This document shows, piece by piece, positions 24,948 through 33,676 of a DNA stretch of 52,097 bases. Source of the stretch: Opitutales bacterium (GTDB lineage: Bacteria; Verrucomicrobiota; Verrucomicrobiia; Opitutales; Seribacteraceae); assembly GCA_028101545.1 (NCBI GenBank), contig JAOHKZ010000014.1, positions 1-52,097 of the forward strand, written 5' to 3'. The position numbers and the translations under genes were made by a program. Position 1 is the stretch's first letter. Every line of letters starts with the position of its first letter. The notes beneath the pieces are model-generated. The model had not been told where the DNA came from, did no database searches, and saw only the letters and a program-made list of their open reading frames with translations.

Positions 24948-25818
24948 TCGAAAGGGTATTGTTTTAGCCGGTGGATCAGGTACCCGTCTTTATCCACTCA
25001 CTATGGCTGTTAGTAAACAAATTATGCCTGTTTACGACAAACCAATGATTTATTATCCGATCTCGATTCTCATGCTTGCTGGAATTCGGGAGATTTTAAT
25101 TATTTCCACACCAAGAGACCTTCCTTCCTTTAAAGAATTACTAGGGACCGGTGAAAGATTCGGAGTAGAATTTAATTATGCCGAACAGCCCAGCCCAGAT
25201 GGTCTTGCTCAGGCTTTGATTATTGGGGAAGAATTTCTCTCAGGTTCTCCCTCCGCACTTATTTTGGGAGATAATGTATTTTATGGGCATGAACTAGAGC
25301 AGACTCTCGCTGATGCTGATGCTCAGGAAGCAGGTTCAACCATTTTCGGGTATCATGTTTCAGATCCAACAAGTTATGGTGTGGTTGAATTTGATAAAGA
25401 GGGCTTAGCTATTTCCTTAGAGGAAAAACCAGAGCAACCGCGTTCAAATTACGCTGTCCCGGGTTTGTATTTTTACGACAAGCATGCATCGAAATATGCA
25501 AAGGCTCTTTCTCCGTCGAGTCGTGGAGAATTAGAAATTACTGATTTGAACAGAGTTTATTTGGAAGCAGGAAATCTTTCCGTTGAGGTTTTGGGGAGGG
25601 GAACTGCCTGGCTTGATACAGGTAGTCATGATAATCTTGCATCGGCGACTGATTTTGTCCGCGTTATCGAAAAAAGACAGGGTTTGAAAATTGCCTGTTT
25701 GGAAGAAATCTCTTTGTACAAAGGGTGGATGACTTCTTCAGAAGTTGAAAAAGCGGCCCGAGCTCATGGTTCTTCAACATACGGAAAATATTTAAAAAAC
25801 TTAATTTTAAAATCCTGA
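24940..25818 (+). CDS. rfbA: Glucose-1-phosphate thymidylyltransferase
   Basis: RfbA (RmlA) joins dTTP and glucose-1-phosphate to dTDP-glucose, the entry step of the dTDP-deoxysugar pathway. The 292-residue protein has the nucleotide-binding [20 protein letters not shown], then [20 protein letters not shown], the [11 protein letters not shown] segment with the metal-binding Asp, and [15 protein letters not shown], all classic. It is the last gene of the three-gene sugar operon. A palindrome and then metK follow within 82 bases, but metK is unrelated in function and probably has its own promoter. Confidence 0.97.
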   Translation: MSNRKGIVLAGGSGTRLYPLTMAVSKQIMPVYDKPMIYYPISILMLAGIREILIISTPRDLPSFKELLGTGERFGVEFNYAEQPSPDGLAQALIIGEEFLSGSPSALILGDNVFYGHELEQTLADADAQEAGSTIFGYHVSDPTSYGVVEFDKEGLAISLEEKPEQPRSNYAVPGLYFYDKHASKYAKALSPSSRGELEITDLNRVYLEAGNLSVEVLGRGTAWLDTGSHDNLASATDFVRVIEKRQGLKIACLEEISLYKGWMTSSEVEKAARAHGSSTYGKYLKNLILKS

Positions 25819-25831
25819 AATTAAAATAACG

Positions 25832-25857
25832 CATCAACATATCATGATATGATGATG
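25832..25857. promoter_or_regulatory. 26-base palindrome upstream of metK (possible operator)
   Basis: The core CATATCATGATATG (25838-25851) is a perfect 14-base palindrome. It is flanked by CATCA on the left and TGATG on the right, so the dyad spans 26 bases with one mismatched position on each side of the core. It lies 42 bases before the metK start, in the only gap before the metK-ahcY pair. An operator for a dimeric regulator is the simplest reading; a short transcribed hairpin is the alternative. Known SAM-cycle regulators of the ArsR family (SahR) bind symmetric AT-rich sites, but I cannot match this site to one. Confidence 0.4.
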
Positions 25858-25899
25858 AATAAACTTGATTTTGATCCTTGGTTTTGATGGAATTGAATA

Positions 25900-27069
25900 A
25901 TGTCAAAATCTTTTACATTTTCTTCCGAGTCCGTTGGAGAAGGACATCCCGATAAAGTTTCCGATTCTATATCGGATAGTGTACTTGATGCCTGCCTAGA
26001 ACAGGATCCCCAAAGCCGAGTGGCTTGTGAGACTTTAGTTAAAAGTAACTGCGTGACTATTGCTGGTGAGATTACCACCAATGCAAAATTTGATTACGAG
26101 CAGATTGTGAGAGATGCTATTCGTAAAATCGGTTACATAAATGATGATGACATTTTTCATGCCGATCAGGTTTTCATAACTAATCAATTAACTGCGCAAT
26201 CGCGTGATATCGGACAAGGAGTTGATGCAGCGGCCGCAGAGGGCAAAGATACCGCAGAGCAGGGTGCAGGCGATCAAGGAATTATGTTTGGATATGCTTG
26301 TAATGAGACAGAGGAGTTGATGCCCGCTCCAGTCATGTTTGCACATAGAATTTTAAGAAAAATGGCGGAAGTTCGCCACGCTGGGATTGAAGCAAAATGG
26401 TTGCGTCCAGATTGTAAATCCCAAGTAGCTCTTAAGTACGAGGGTGGACAAATGACGGGCATCGAAAATGTGGTCGTATCAACACAGCATTCAGCTGATG
26501 CGGATAACAATACGATTCGTAGTTTTATAACTGAAGAAATTATTAAACCGTCCCTTCCATCTGAACTTCTTTCATCATCAACTGATTATCTTATCAATCC
26601 AACTGGCCGGTTTGTTGTAGGTGGCCCACAGGGTGATTCTGGTCTTACAGGTAGAAAAATCATCGTTGATACTTACGGAGGTTGGGGTAGGCATGGAGGA
26701 GGTGCATTTTCCGGTAAGGACCCAAGTAAGGTTGATCGCTCTGCAGCATACATGTGCCGATGGGTCGCAAAAAACATTGTTGCTGCTGAATTGGCTGAAC
26801 GAGTAGAGATACAGGCTGCCTATGCGATTGGATATCCAGAACCAACGAGCATAACTATTGATTGTTTTGGAACCTCAAAAGTGCCCGAAGAAACTATTGA
26901 AAAAGCTCTTTTGGAAGTATTTTCATTTAAACCCGCTGATATCGTCAGCCAGTTGGATTTACTTCGACCCATTTATCGTGAAACCACGCACTACGGACAC
27001 TTTGGAAAAGCAAATTTACCTTGGGAGCAAACCAACAAAATAACAGAACTTCAAAACGCTGTTGGATAA
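25900..27069 (+). CDS. metK: S-adenosylmethionine synthetase
   Basis: MetK makes SAM from methionine and ATP in the cytoplasm. The 389-residue length is normal. Motifs visible are [16 protein letters not shown] (11-26, including the catalytic His16), [12 protein letters not shown] (about 121-132), the second signature [18 protein letters not shown] and the C-terminal THYGHFGK. It is followed 49 bases later by ahcY, so the two probably form an operon that both makes SAM and removes its by-product. The nearby locus encodes at least two SAM-dependent methyltransferases. A palindrome upstream may be its operator. Confidence 0.98.
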   Translation: MSKSFTFSSESVGEGHPDKVSDSISDSVLDACLEQDPQSRVACETLVKSNCVTIAGEITTNAKFDYEQIVRDAIRKIGYINDDDIFHADQVFITNQLTAQSRDIGQGVDAAAAEGKDTAEQGAGDQGIMFGYACNETEELMPAPVMFAHRILRKMAEVRHAGIEAKWLRPDCKSQVALKYEGGQMTGIENVVVSTQHSADADNNTIRSFITEEIIKPSLPSELLSSSTDYLINPTGRFVVGGPQGDSGLTGRKIIVDTYGGWGRHGGGAFSGKDPSKVDRSAAYMCRWVAKNIVAAELAERVEIQAAYAIGYPEPTSITIDCFGTSKVPEETIEKALLEVFSFKPADIVSQLDLLRPIYRETTHYGHFGKANLPWEQTNKITELQNAVG

Positions 27070-27118
27070 TTTGCATCTAATTTTGATCTTTTTTCTTTTT
27101 TACCTCGTTATTTAACCC

Positions 27119-28567
27119 ATGACCACAATGACTGAAACATTAACACCTACCCTAGATTATAAAGTTGCTGATATAACCCTTGCCGAATTTGGCCGTAAGG
27201 AAATTTCTATCGCAGAACACGAAATGCCTGGACTTATGGCAACCCGCGAAAAATATGGACCATCTAAACCTCTTGCGGGAGTTAAAGTAATGGGTTCCTT
27301 ACACATGACCATTCAGACTGCGGTATTGATCGAAACTTTAGTTGAACTCGGTGCCGATGTCAGATGGTGCTCATGCAATATATTTTCAACACAAGATCAC
27401 GCTGCTGCTGCAATCGCTGCTGCAGGTGTCCCCGTTTTCGCTTGGAAAGGTGAAACCCTTGAGGACTATTGGGAATGTACTTACAAAGCAATTACATGGC
27501 CAGACGGTTCAGGTCCTGATCAAATTGTTGATGATGGAGGAGACGCTACCATGCTCATTCATAAAGGATTGGAATTAGATAATGGAAGCGACTGGGTAAA
27601 CTCTCCTTCGGACAATCATGAAGAAAGTGTTGTCAAAGACCTACTCAAACGTTTACACGCCGAAAACTCAAATCGTTGGCAGTCAATCGCAGATGCAGTT
27701 GTTGGTGTATCCGAAGAAACCACAACTGGTGTTCACCGACTCGTACAGATGGAAGAGGAAGGAAAACTTCTTTTCCAAGCGGTTAATGTAAATGATTCCG
27801 TAACTAAATCCAAGTTCGACAATAATTATGGTTGCCGTCACTCTTTGGTTGATGGAATTAAGCGTGCTCTTGATGTACTCATTTCTGGCAAAGTAGCTAT
27901 GGTATGTGGGTTTGGTGATGTTGGAAAGGGCTCTGCCGATTCTCTCGCCAATGAAAAAGCACGGGTAATGGTATCCGAAGTTGATCCAATTTGTGCATTA
28001 CAGGCCTGCATGGCAGGTTTTCAGGTCACAACAGTCGAAGACGCTTTAGAAACTGCCGATATTTTTGTAACCACTACAGGTAACAAAGACATTATTACTG
28101 CAGAGCATATGAGCAAAATGAAAGACCAAGCAATCGTATGCAACATCGGACATTTTGATAATGAAATACAGGTTGCGAAACTTGAAGCAATGGATGGTGT
28201 TACTAAGGAAGTAATTAAAGAAGATTCTGTTCCTGGTGGTCCAGTCAGTCGTTTTACATTTCCAGACGGTAGAAGCATCTATCTTTTAGCTGAAGGTCGT
28301 TTAATCAACCTTGGCTGTGCAACAGGTCATCCAAGTTTTGTTATGTCAAATAGCTTTACTAATCAAACAATTGCCCAAATTGACATTCGTAATAACCCGA
28401 ATCGTAATATTGGAGTGTATCGATTGAGTAAAGAACTTGATGAAGAAGTTGCCCGCTTACATTTGGACAAACTTGGTGCTAAACTTACAAATTTAAGTAG
28501 TGAACAGGCAGATTACATTGGTGTCCCGGTTGAAGGCCCATACAAACCTGAACATTACAGATACTAA
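27119..28567 (+). CDS. ahcY: Adenosylhomocysteinase
   Basis: AhcY hydrolyses S-adenosylhomocysteine to adenosine and homocysteine, relieving product inhibition of methyltransferases. The 482-residue form carries the roughly 40-residue insert of many bacterial enzymes. Motifs are [16 protein letters not shown], the substrate-binding [32 protein letters not shown], the NAD-binding [13 protein letters not shown] (about residue 262 on) and the C-terminal KPEHYRY, whose Lys and Tyr reach the partner subunit. There are two ATGs three codons apart at the start; the first is taken. A strong hairpin follows the stop. Confidence 0.98.
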   Translation: MTTMTETLTPTLDYKVADITLAEFGRKEISIAEHEMPGLMATREKYGPSKPLAGVKVMGSLHMTIQTAVLIETLVELGADVRWCSCNIFSTQDHAAAAIAAAGVPVFAWKGETLEDYWECTYKAITWPDGSGPDQIVDDGGDATMLIHKGLELDNGSDWVNSPSDNHEESVVKDLLKRLHAENSNRWQSIADAVVGVSEETTTGVHRLVQMEEEGKLLFQAVNVNDSVTKSKFDNNYGCRHSLVDGIKRALDVLISGKVAMVCGFGDVGKGSADSLANEKARVMVSEVDPICALQACMAGFQVTTVEDALETADIFVTTTGNKDIITAEHMSKMKDQAIVCNIGHFDNEIQVAKLEAMDGVTKEVIKEDSVPGGPVSRFTFPDGRSIYLLAEGRLINLGCATGHPSFVMSNSFTNQTIAQIDIRNNPNRNIGVYRLSKELDEEVARLHLDKLGAKLTNLSSEQADYIGVPVEGPYKPEHYRY

Positions 28568-28592
28568 AACCGGTCGGTCATAGTTTTTAATA

Positions 28593-28627
28593 AATGAGGG
28601 AAGCAAACTAGTTTTGCTTCCCTCATT
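28593..28627. terminator. Strong hairpin after ahcY
   Basis: AATGAGGGAAGCAAA pairs perfectly with TTTGCTTCCCTCATT across a five-base loop, a 15-base-pair stem, 25 bases after the ahcY stop and 42 bases before obgE. There is no T tract directly after the stem on either strand, so it is not a textbook intrinsic terminator. It may still end or stabilise the metK-ahcY mRNA. Confidence 0.55.
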
Positions 28628-28669
28628 GACCTTTAGGACCCAATTAGGTAGGCTGTTCTCCCATCATTT

Positions 28670-29659
28670 ATGTTCTATGACGAAACAAAGGTTTATTTAA
28701 AAGCAGGTAATGGTGGAGACGGGTGCATGAGTTTCCTTCGTCAAAAATATATGCCAGAAGGAGGCCCAAATGGTGGGAATGGAGGTCGAGGTGGAGATGT
28801 TCTTTTACAGGCGGATGAGAATATTTCAGATTTACGGGCTTTTCATTTTAAGAAACATTGGAAAGCAAGAAACGGAGAACCTGGTCGCGGAAGCGATCAA
28901 AATGGGAAAAATGGAGAGCCTTGTCTACTAAAACTTCCGCTGGGCACAGAAATTAGAATTGAAGGAGAAGATGAAATATTGTGTGAACTTTTAAAACATG
29001 GTGAAGAAATGCTTCTTTTAGAGGGAGGAAAAGGGGGTAGGGGAAATGCAACTTTTAAATCTTCAGTCAATCAAACTCCGCGACAAACTACTGAAGGTAA
29101 AGATGGCAGTGAAGAGAATTATGTTTTTACTCTTAAAACAATCGCGGATGTTGGGTTAGTTGGGTTTCCAAATGCCGGAAAGTCAACCCTGCTTAATGTT
29201 TTGTCTAATGCAACTCCTAAGATTGCATCCTATCCCTTCACTACTCTTGTGCCCACAGTCGGTATTATAAACTACCCAGAGGAATACAGAACGATAAGTA
29301 TGGCTGATGTTCCTGGCTTAATTGAAGGAGCTGCTGAGAACCGTGGATTAGGGCATCGTTTTTTACGACATGTTGAACGTTGCAACCTGCTTGTATTTCT
29401 TATCGACTTATCAGCTGCTGATGGACGTGAACCTTGGGAAGATTTTGTTCATTTGCGACAGGAATTGGAGGATTATGATCCTCAGGTTGCCAAAAAACCC
29501 TTTTTATTAGTTGGTAATAAAATGGATGAAGAAAACGCTCCTCAAAACCTAAAACTTTGTAAGAGTAAATTTCCAGATATCGAAGTTTTGGAAATATCGG
29601 CAATTTTAGAAGAAGGGCTTCCTATTCTTAAGCAAAAGATGCTCGAACTAATTTCTTGA
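28670..29659 (+). CDS. obgE: GTPase Obg/CgtA
   Basis: ObgE is an essential ribosome-associated GTPase involved in large-subunit assembly and stress control. The 329-residue protein has the Gly-rich Obg fold (1-155: KAGNGGDGCMSF, GGPNGGNGGRGGDV) and the G domain with GFPNAGKSTL (about 165-174), the switch region IASYPFTTLVP, DVPGLIEGAAENRGLG and NKMD. It ends about where the G domain ends, so the variable C-terminal OCT domain of some Gram-positive Obg proteins is absent, as in many Gram-negatives. rplU and rpmA, which often precede obg, are not here. Two very small genes follow on the same strand. Confidence 0.97.
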   Translation: MFYDETKVYLKAGNGGDGCMSFLRQKYMPEGGPNGGNGGRGGDVLLQADENISDLRAFHFKKHWKARNGEPGRGSDQNGKNGEPCLLKLPLGTEIRIEGEDEILCELLKHGEEMLLLEGGKGGRGNATFKSSVNQTPRQTTEGKDGSEENYVFTLKTIADVGLVGFPNAGKSTLLNVLSNATPKIASYPFTTLVPTVGIINYPEEYRTISMADVPGLIEGAAENRGLGHRFLRHVERCNLLVFLIDLSAADGREPWEDFVHLRQELEDYDPQVAKKPFLLVGNKMDEENAPQNLKLCKSKFPDIEVLEISAILEEGLPILKQKMLELIS

Positions 29660-29728
29660 AAAATGGTTTCACGCAAAAAGATTTTTTTTTAGCTTGTTTT
29701 ACACAAGCGTTTGTGCAAATAAAAATTC

Positions 29729-29932
29729 ATGGGAAATTCATTTGAAGAGTGGGGGGAAGAAGAAATTCAATTAGATGTAGACGAGGAATCCAGTTTATTT
29801 CGAGAGACAGGAAACAGTTCTTTTCAAAAAAATGCAGCTTGGGAAAAGGAAGCTGAAAATATTTTGAATGGAATGGAGGATTCTTTTCAACGTCTTGAAA
29901 GAGTGTTGAAGGTTTTTAACCGTATGTTGTAA
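29729..29932 (+). CDS. Small acidic hypothetical protein
   Basis: A 67-residue protein I do not recognise. The N-terminal 25 residues are strongly acidic (EEWGEEEIQLDVDEESS); the C-terminal half is a helix with heptad-like Leu/Met/Phe spacing (ENILNGMEDSFQRLERVLKVF), which could be a short coiled coil. No signal peptide or membrane segment is seen. It starts 69 bases after obgE and is followed 16 bases later by a small, very basic gene. An inverted repeat, CACAA-GCGT-TTGTG, lies at 29702-29715 just upstream. Function unknown; coding nature is likely but not certain. Confidence 0.5.
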   Translation: MGNSFEEWGEEEIQLDVDEESSLFRETGNSSFQKNAAWEKEAENILNGMEDSFQRLERVLKVFNRML

Positions 29933-29948
29933 CTCGTGAGAAAATAAT

Positions 29949-30122
29949 ATGATCCCAAAAAAAATATCCTCCCTTACTCAAGTGGCAGCTCAAATGGGTA
30001 AAAAAGGGGGTAAGGCAGGTAAAGGTTCGAGTAAAAAAAGAGGAAATTCTAGTTACTATCGTGATATGCAACGAAAGTCAGTTGCTTCCCGGATGCAAAA
30101 AACAACCGAGGATAAAAAATAG
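29949..30122 (+). CDS. Small basic KGG-type hypothetical protein
   Basis: A 57-residue frame from ATG at 29949 to TAG at 30122. The product is very basic: it starts MIPKKISSLTQVAAQMGKKG, continues with a Gly/Lys stretch (GGKAGKGSSKKRG) and ends in a helix-like YYRDMQRKSVASRMQKT. The MGKKGGKAGKG segment resembles the KGG motif of small stress proteins and of some nucleic-acid-binding peptides, but I would not assign a function. It is 16 bases after the acidic 67-residue gene and ends 4 bases before the convergent nuclease gene, so it fills the gap precisely. I judge it more likely real than chance. Confidence 0.5.
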   Translation: MIPKKISSLTQVAAQMGKKGGKAGKGSSKKRGNSSYYRDMQRKSVASRMQKTTEDKK

Positions 30123-30126
30123 TTTC

Positions 30127-31512
30127 TCAGTTAACCCAGTCTGCTTTGGCCATTATAAATTGCCATTGTCCACGATACCGGGATAAATAACCGAATCCTG
30201 AAATTGATTCTCCCTTGGAATGCGAGAAGAGAATTTCTCTGGTTTTTGGATCAAAGCTATATAAACCCAATGTCCGCTCTCCCATTTTTACACTCAATGG
30301 TTTTTTTCTATCCACAATTCCCGAGAATTGAAAAGTCCTTCCAAAATTTTGGGGAATGAGGAAAGAATTTTGCCAAGGAATTGCTGATTTCTTGGCTTCC
30401 GAATAATCGATTAATCTTTGCTCTCTTTCGATTTCTGGAAAGTGGTTTCCTTTCTTTGTTTTCAACCCTTTGGTTTGAAAGCGGGCAGATAATGGAAAGT
30501 GATCGCTAGTTCCAAAACCATTCAAGTCGTTGGACCATTCAAAGGGAATACCCAAACCTTCCACTTCGTTAAAATTTTTATATTTTTCAACTTTAAATGA
30601 ATCTGTAATATATTGAATGCCCTTAGAATCATAAAGGCTCTCAGGGATTAGAATATGCATCAGAGTTCCCCATTTTCCCTTCCATGCATCGGAACCTCTT
30701 TCTATAGTTGGTAATTCGTGCCATAAGTTATACAATTTTCTGCCAATGCTTTTTCCTGCTGGTTCAATCTCAGTGCTGAGCAGTCTGTCATTTATACCTG
30801 TCACTGTCATTGCTTCCTTATAGATGCCCGATTGGTTGTAATGAGAATTAAGATCTCCTCCTACCAAAAAATCAATCTTCGGATCTTTTTGAACCAATTC
30901 ATCAATTCTCTTTCGTAGAACCTCTGCATTTTGAATACGGTGTAATTCCATCTCTGGAGAAGATGCGCCGGATTTCCAATGATTATTAAATAGGGTAAAG
31001 TTATGTCCATTCACAAGAATAGTGGTCTCCAGAATGGGGCGAGCTCGTTCAATGGAATGGAGATGACTTCCGATAATCGGAAACTTGGATAAGGTTAGGC
31101 AGTGAACCGATGGCCATTTTTCAGGTGGATCTTTGAGGTTATATCCAAGTCTGTAATAATAATGGCCAAATCCATTTAATTTTAATTCCCTAATTAATTC
31201 ATCTGTCGCGGAAAGGAATTCGGAAGGAGTCCGGTCTACTTCGATTTCCTGAAGTAAAATAACTTCGGGACCTGTTACGCCACCAATCTTCTTAAGTGTA
31301 CTTGCTATCGCTTTGAGTTTGTTTCCCAGTTCAGTGATGCCGTACATACCCTTTTCGTAGTCACTGTATAAAGAAACACCGTCCACATCGAAAAGGTTTT
31401 CAACATTATAGGCAACCACCTGGAAAGAATCTGAATTACCTGACTGTGCGGGACAGAAAAAAGGAGACAAACAAAGTGAGACAATGAAACAAATGCGGGC
31501 AAGCATGGACAT
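30127..31512 (-). CDS. Secreted endonuclease/exonuclease/phosphatase-family protein
   Basis: A 461-residue exported protein (signal peptide about 1-22, ending FFCPAQ). The EEP-family metal-dependent phosphoesterase residues are all present: Asn in VVAYNVENLFD, Glu in LLQEIEVD, His in LFNNHWKSG, Asp/Asn in GGDLNSHYNQ and the final Asp-His in GTSDHFPL. Such enzymes cleave nucleic acids, lipids or sugar phosphates; outside the cell, DNA or phosphodiester scavenging is plausible (inference). About 120 residues after the catalytic domain have no clear match. It lies 24 bases downstream of yaaA on the same strand and is convergent with the small basic gene. Confidence 0.88.
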   Translation of the reverse strand: MSMLARICFIVSLCLSPFFCPAQSGNSDSFQVVAYNVENLFDVDGVSLYSDYEKGMYGITELGNKLKAIASTLKKIGGVTGPEVILLQEIEVDRTPSEFLSATDELIRELKLNGFGHYYYRLGYNLKDPPEKWPSVHCLTLSKFPIIGSHLHSIERARPILETTILVNGHNFTLFNNHWKSGASSPEMELHRIQNAEVLRKRIDELVQKDPKIDFLVGGDLNSHYNQSGIYKEAMTVTGINDRLLSTEIEPAGKSIGRKLYNLWHELPTIERGSDAWKGKWGTLMHILIPESLYDSKGIQYITDSFKVEKYKNFNEVEGLGIPFEWSNDLNGFGTSDHFPLSARFQTKGLKTKKGNHFPEIEREQRLIDYSEAKKSAIPWQNSFLIPQNFGRTFQFSGIVDRKKPLSVKMGERTLGLYSFDPKTREILFSHSKGESISGFGYLSRYRGQWQFIMAKADWVN

Positions 31513-31536
31513 ACCTGCAGAATGCTATTCTCTTAC

Positions 31537-32325
31537 CTATGCCGCAATCCGATTTTGTTCAGAGCGAAGAAAAACTGGTTGAAGGTCAGTAGATTCAGAC
31601 GATTCGAATTCATAGCCGGAATCATTAAATTGTCGAAGACCATCCATCGAATCAATTCGGTTTTTAATCAAATGACTTGCCATCATTCCCCGAGCTTTTT
31701 TTGCATAAAAACTGATTATTTTAAATTTGCCATTTTTCTCATCCTTAAAAACTGGGGATATAATTTGCCCTTCCAAATTTTTTGGCTGCGTTGATTTGAA
31801 ATATTCCTGGGATGCAAGATTAATGAGGAATTTGGATCCTGACGCTTTTAATTCTCGGTTTATGGTTTTGCATAATCGATCTCCCCAGAATGCATATAAA
31901 TCTTTACCAGCAGGGTTTGCATAAACCGTTCCCATCTCCAAGCGGTGTGGTTGTATCAGATCAAGAGGACGCAACAAACCATACAGACCAGAAAGTAGGC
32001 GTATATTTTTTTGAGCATAGACGAAGTCTTCTTTTGTATAGTCCCATGCTTTTATCCCTTCATAAACATCTCCTTTGAAAGCAAGAATTGCCTGCTTTGA
32101 ATTGTCAGTATTATGTTCCGCTTTCCAATCTTGGTATCTCTTTCTATTCAGTTCCGAAAGCTTGGGACTAATTCCCATGAGTTTGGATAAGTCGGCAGAA
32201 GAAATCTTGCTCAATCCCGATATTAAATCTTTTGAAAAGGATAAAAATTCAGGCTCAGTGCAAGTTTTACAGCAAGAAGGAGATTTAAAATCCAAAGTCT
32301 TTGCAGGTGATAACAAAGTAATCAT
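31537..32325 (-). CDS. yaaA: Peroxide stress protein YaaA
   Basis: YaaA (DUF328/UPF0246) protects against hydrogen peroxide, in E. coli by lowering free iron. The start ATG at 32325 gives MITLLSPAKTLDF, matching the family N-terminus; a TTG two codons earlier is possible but less likely. Further family features are the LFAFKGDVYEG-like segment (here LAFKGDVYEGIKAWD), LYGLLRPLDLIQPHRLEMG, and near the C-terminus FYAKKARGMMASHLIKNRI. The 262-residue length is normal. It is first in a two-gene leftward unit with the secreted EEP enzyme and is divergent from the antiporter operon, 51 bases away. Confidence 0.95.
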   Translation of the reverse strand: MITLLSPAKTLDFKSPSCCKTCTEPEFLSFSKDLISGLSKISSADLSKLMGISPKLSELNRKRYQDWKAEHNTDNSKQAILAFKGDVYEGIKAWDYTKEDFVYAQKNIRLLSGLYGLLRPLDLIQPHRLEMGTVYANPAGKDLYAFWGDRLCKTINRELKASGSKFLINLASQEYFKSTQPKNLEGQIISPVFKDEKNGKFKIISFYAKKARGMMASHLIKNRIDSMDGLRQFNDSGYEFESSESTDLQPVFLRSEQNRIAA

Positions 32326-32376
32326 TTTCAAAATCTATTTTTTCTTTTATTTGAAGCAAGGAAAGAAAATTAAAAA

Positions 32377-32952
32377 ATGGGTAAATTTTTTTCGTTCGGG
32401 GTTGCGCCAAACGAGAAATGCCTTTTTCTCTGTAATTTAATCTTTTTATTTACCTTGTATCTGCTTGTTGTATTTATACTGCTATTCCTGAATTGGATCG
32501 TTTTGTCGGGGAAGTTTGATGCGTTCCATTTAGGGCTTGGTGTGGTTTCCTGTGTTGTGGTGACTTGGTTGTCCCAGGATTTACTCTTCTATGATCGTAA
32601 GATGGGCTTTGTTGAACGAACGAGGCAGGTGTTTGCTTTTCTTCGTTATATACCATGGATTATCTGGGAAGTTGTAAAAGCTAACCTTCATGTTCTTAAA
32701 CTTGCAACCACTTCTAAAGGATACGAGGAAATTTCCCCCCGTGTGGTTACATTTAAAACGATATTGAAGACTGATTTTGCCAAGTTTGTTTTGGCCAACT
32801 CGATTACCCTGACCCCAGGGACAATAACCATGCTGATCAGAGGGAAGGTTTTTCATGTGCACACAATGAGTCAGTTTTTGGAGGATGATTTGCTTACCGG
32901 ATCGATTGAAAAAAAAGTAGCGGAAGTTTTTGAACCGGATGTATTGCCATAG
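32377..32952 (+). CDS. mrpE: Na+/H+ antiporter subunit E (MrpE/MnhE)
   Basis: First gene of the antiporter operon. The 191-residue protein has two or three N-terminal membrane segments (about 18-40 and 50-63) followed by a cytoplasmic domain. The family signature is LRYIPWIIWEVVKANLHVLK, and then FVLANSITLTPGTITMLIRG with the conserved TPGT, and HVHTMSQFLEDD. MrpE is an accessory, conserved subunit needed for assembly of the Mrp complex. It starts 51 bases from the divergent yaaA gene and 2 bases separate it from mrpF. A purine-rich AAGGAAAG lies about 15 bases before the start, one of few possible ribosome-binding sites in the window. Confidence 0.93.
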   Translation: MGKFFSFGVAPNEKCLFLCNLIFLFTLYLLVVFILLFLNWIVLSGKFDAFHLGLGVVSCVVVTWLSQDLLFYDRKMGFVERTRQVFAFLRYIPWIIWEVVKANLHVLKLATTSKGYEEISPRVVTFKTILKTDFAKFVLANSITLTPGTITMLIRGKVFHVHTMSQFLEDDLLTGSIEKKVAEVFEPDVLP

Positions 32953-32954
32953 AA

Positions 32955-33266
32955 ATGATTGAATATTTTGCTATTTTTATGGGTGTTGCCCTTTTCGTAT
33001 TGATGATTCCTGTGGTATATCGAATCGGTGCTGGCCCGACTCCTTTTGATCGAATGCTGGCGGTTAATGTGATTGGTACCAAGACAGCAGTTTTATTAGT
33101 GATAATAGGAACTTTATTTGATCGAGTTGATATGTTTGTTGATTTTGCGATCGCTTATGCATTGCTTAATTTTGTTAGTGCCATAGTTGTTTCACGTTAC
33201 CTAAACAGGACAATTTCTCTTGATGAAATGGAAGCAAAAGAAAATGCAAAGAAAATAAAGTCATGA
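32955..33266 (+). CDS. mrpF: Na+/H+ antiporter subunit F (MrpF/MnhF)
   Basis: A 103-residue protein with three membrane helices. The segment YRIGAGPTPFDRMLAVNVIG (about 22-41) is the diagnostic MrpF motif, with the conserved Gly-Pro-Thr and Asp-Arg. It is followed by the acidic membrane segment DRVDMFVDFAIAYALLNFV. MrpF is a small core subunit of the Mrp cation/proton antiporter. It overlaps mrpG by 4 bases (ATGA), indicating translational coupling. Confidence 0.93.
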   Translation: MIEYFAIFMGVALFVLMIPVVYRIGAGPTPFDRMLAVNVIGTKTAVLLVIIGTLFDRVDMFVDFAIAYALLNFVSAIVVSRYLNRTISLDEMEAKENAKKIKS

Positions 33267-33676
33267 GCTTGGATCAGACAATGTTTATTCCAGTGCTTGC
33301 AGAATCTTTGCAAACAACCTCAAGTCCAACACCTTTGCAATTTTTTGGTATTCTGTTGGGTCTTCTTGGACTGTTTTTTTTCGTTGGTACTGCTGTTGGA
33401 ATGATTCGCTTTCCGGATTTCTACACTCGTATGCATGCTGCCGGAAAAGGAGACACTCTTTCCACAATGCTCATGCTTTCCGGCTTTGGCTTGGTCTCGA
33501 TGGAGGACCTTTCTATGGGGAGTTGGTTATTGTTCTTTAAAATTATGGGAGTTGTTTTATTCATCTTTATCACCTGCCCAACCAGTTCTCATGCATTAAT
33601 GAGGGCTGCTTTTGAAGATGATGAAATGCCGATGACAGAAAAAGATTTAAAAAAGCCGAGTGCTAAAAAGAAGTGA
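33263..33676 (+). CDS. mrpG: Na+/H+ antiporter subunit G (MrpG/MnhG)
   Basis: A 137-residue protein with three hydrophobic segments. The motif GTAVGMIRFPDFYTRMHAAG (about 41-60) with the following KGDTLSTMLML is diagnostic of MrpG. Compared with typical family members it has an N-terminal extension of about 20 residues and a basic C-terminal tail (KDLKKPSAKKK). MrpG belongs to the small-subunit set of the antiporter. It overlaps both neighbours by 4 bases. Confidence 0.93.
   Translation: MSLDQTMFIPVLAESLQTTSSPTPLQFFGILLGLLGLFFFVGTAVGMIRFPDFYTRMHAAGKGDTLSTMLMLSGFGLVSMEDLSMGSWLLFFKIMGVVLFIFITCPTSSHALMRAAFEDDEMPMTEKDLKKPSAKKK

Noticed and set aside
25819-25899. SAM or SAH riboswitch before metK
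   Set aside because: The gap is short and shows a symmetric palindrome but no recognisable conserved aptamer core.
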